NCBI GenBank assembly: GCA_002315675.1
Contig: DCHP01000044.1
Location: forward strand, 1 to 21,507
DNA from: Rikenellaceae bacterium UBA1749
GTDB lineage: Bacteria; Bacteroidota; Bacteroidia; Bacteroidales; Rikenellaceae
Direction: 5' to 3'
DNA length: 21,507 bases
Shown here piece by piece: positions 21,383 through 21,507 of this stretch; position 1 is the first letter of the stretch; the number at the start of each line of letters is the position of its first letter. The notes under the pieces are model-generated. The model saw only the letters and a list, made by a program, of their open reading frames with translations, was not told the origin of the DNA and did not search any database. Made by a program: the position numbers and the translations under genes.

Positions 21383-21507
21383 CTATACAACTCCGAGAGC
21401 CTGAGCAAGTGCTGCGATTTTTTTGACCCGTGGTGTTGGTTTCCAGTTTCCGTCCTCATCCATCTGCATCATGAAGTGCCTCAGTTTCCTCAGGACCTCT
21501 TTTGTTG
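21383..21507 (-). CDS. 3' end of an unidentified leftward gene
   Basis: The minus strand is open from the right edge to TAG at 21383-21385 and gives 40 residues ending PRVKKIAALAQALGVV. The other two frames of this strand are broken by stops. The segment is charged and helix-like (KEVLRKLRHFMMQMDEDG) and shows no family signature I can name. The gene's start and main part lie outside the window, so even its coding nature is only probable. Confidence 0.5.
   Translation of the reverse strand, partial: TKEVLRKLRHFMMQMDEDGNWKPTPRVKKIAALAQALGVV

Overview
The window looks like chromosomal DNA of an anaerobic Bacteroidales bacterium, probably a gut or rumen member of the Prevotellaceae or Bacteroidaceae. 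The evidence is AT-rich DNA, several exact -7 boxes of the Bacteroidota type (TAnnTTTG, some with TTTG 19-20 bases upstream), no obvious Shine-Dalgarno sites, a Bacteroidota-type glutamate dehydrogenase, secreted and lipoprotein glycan enzymes, and many ferredoxin-type proteins. No rRNA, tRNA, CRISPR array, prophage or complete insertion sequence was seen.

Layout. Positions 1-4264 are leftward: the N-terminal part of an APC amino acid permease, a cytidine-deaminase-fold (GuaD-like) enzyme overlapping the 3' end of a secreted clan-A glycosidase, then a DMT/EamA transporter. Positions 4300-4403 hold a small element with inverted ends, of which a second copy lies at 18057-18158. Positions 4647-9125 are rightward: a typical promoter, a long leader, gdhA, then a 977-residue protein joining two receiver-like domains to a PEP-synthase-type ATP-grasp domain. 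Positions 9264-11378 are leftward: a GH43-like lipoprotein and a membrane-anchored Ntn (choloylglycine-hydrolase-like) amidase.

From a divergent promoter region at 11416-11461 runs a rightward block: a LysE-type exporter, hypA, hypB, a multi-cluster Fe-S protein and a polytopic membrane protein of unknown function, ended by a strong terminator. No [NiFe] hydrogenase subunit is visible, so the purpose of the nickel chaperones is open. Convergent to it is a leftward group made of an SDR oxidoreductase, a SnoaL-fold protein carrying the residue pattern of the bile acid 7-alpha-dehydratase BaiE, and a flavodoxin-ferredoxin (EFR1-type) protein. The second small element lies directly upstream of this group. 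The right end has a STAS-APH kinase fusion divergent from a GH110-like secreted beta-helix glycosidase whose promoter sits almost on its start codon, and the 3' end of an unidentified leftward gene.

The points I think deserve follow-up are the repeated element that puts a -7 promoter box at the same distance in front of two unrelated genes, the SDR/BaiE-like/EFR1 redox cluster, the orphan hypAB/Fe-S/membrane set, the receiver-ATP-grasp protein behind gdhA, and the STAS-kinase fusion. All product calls come from reading translations by eye; no database search was possible.
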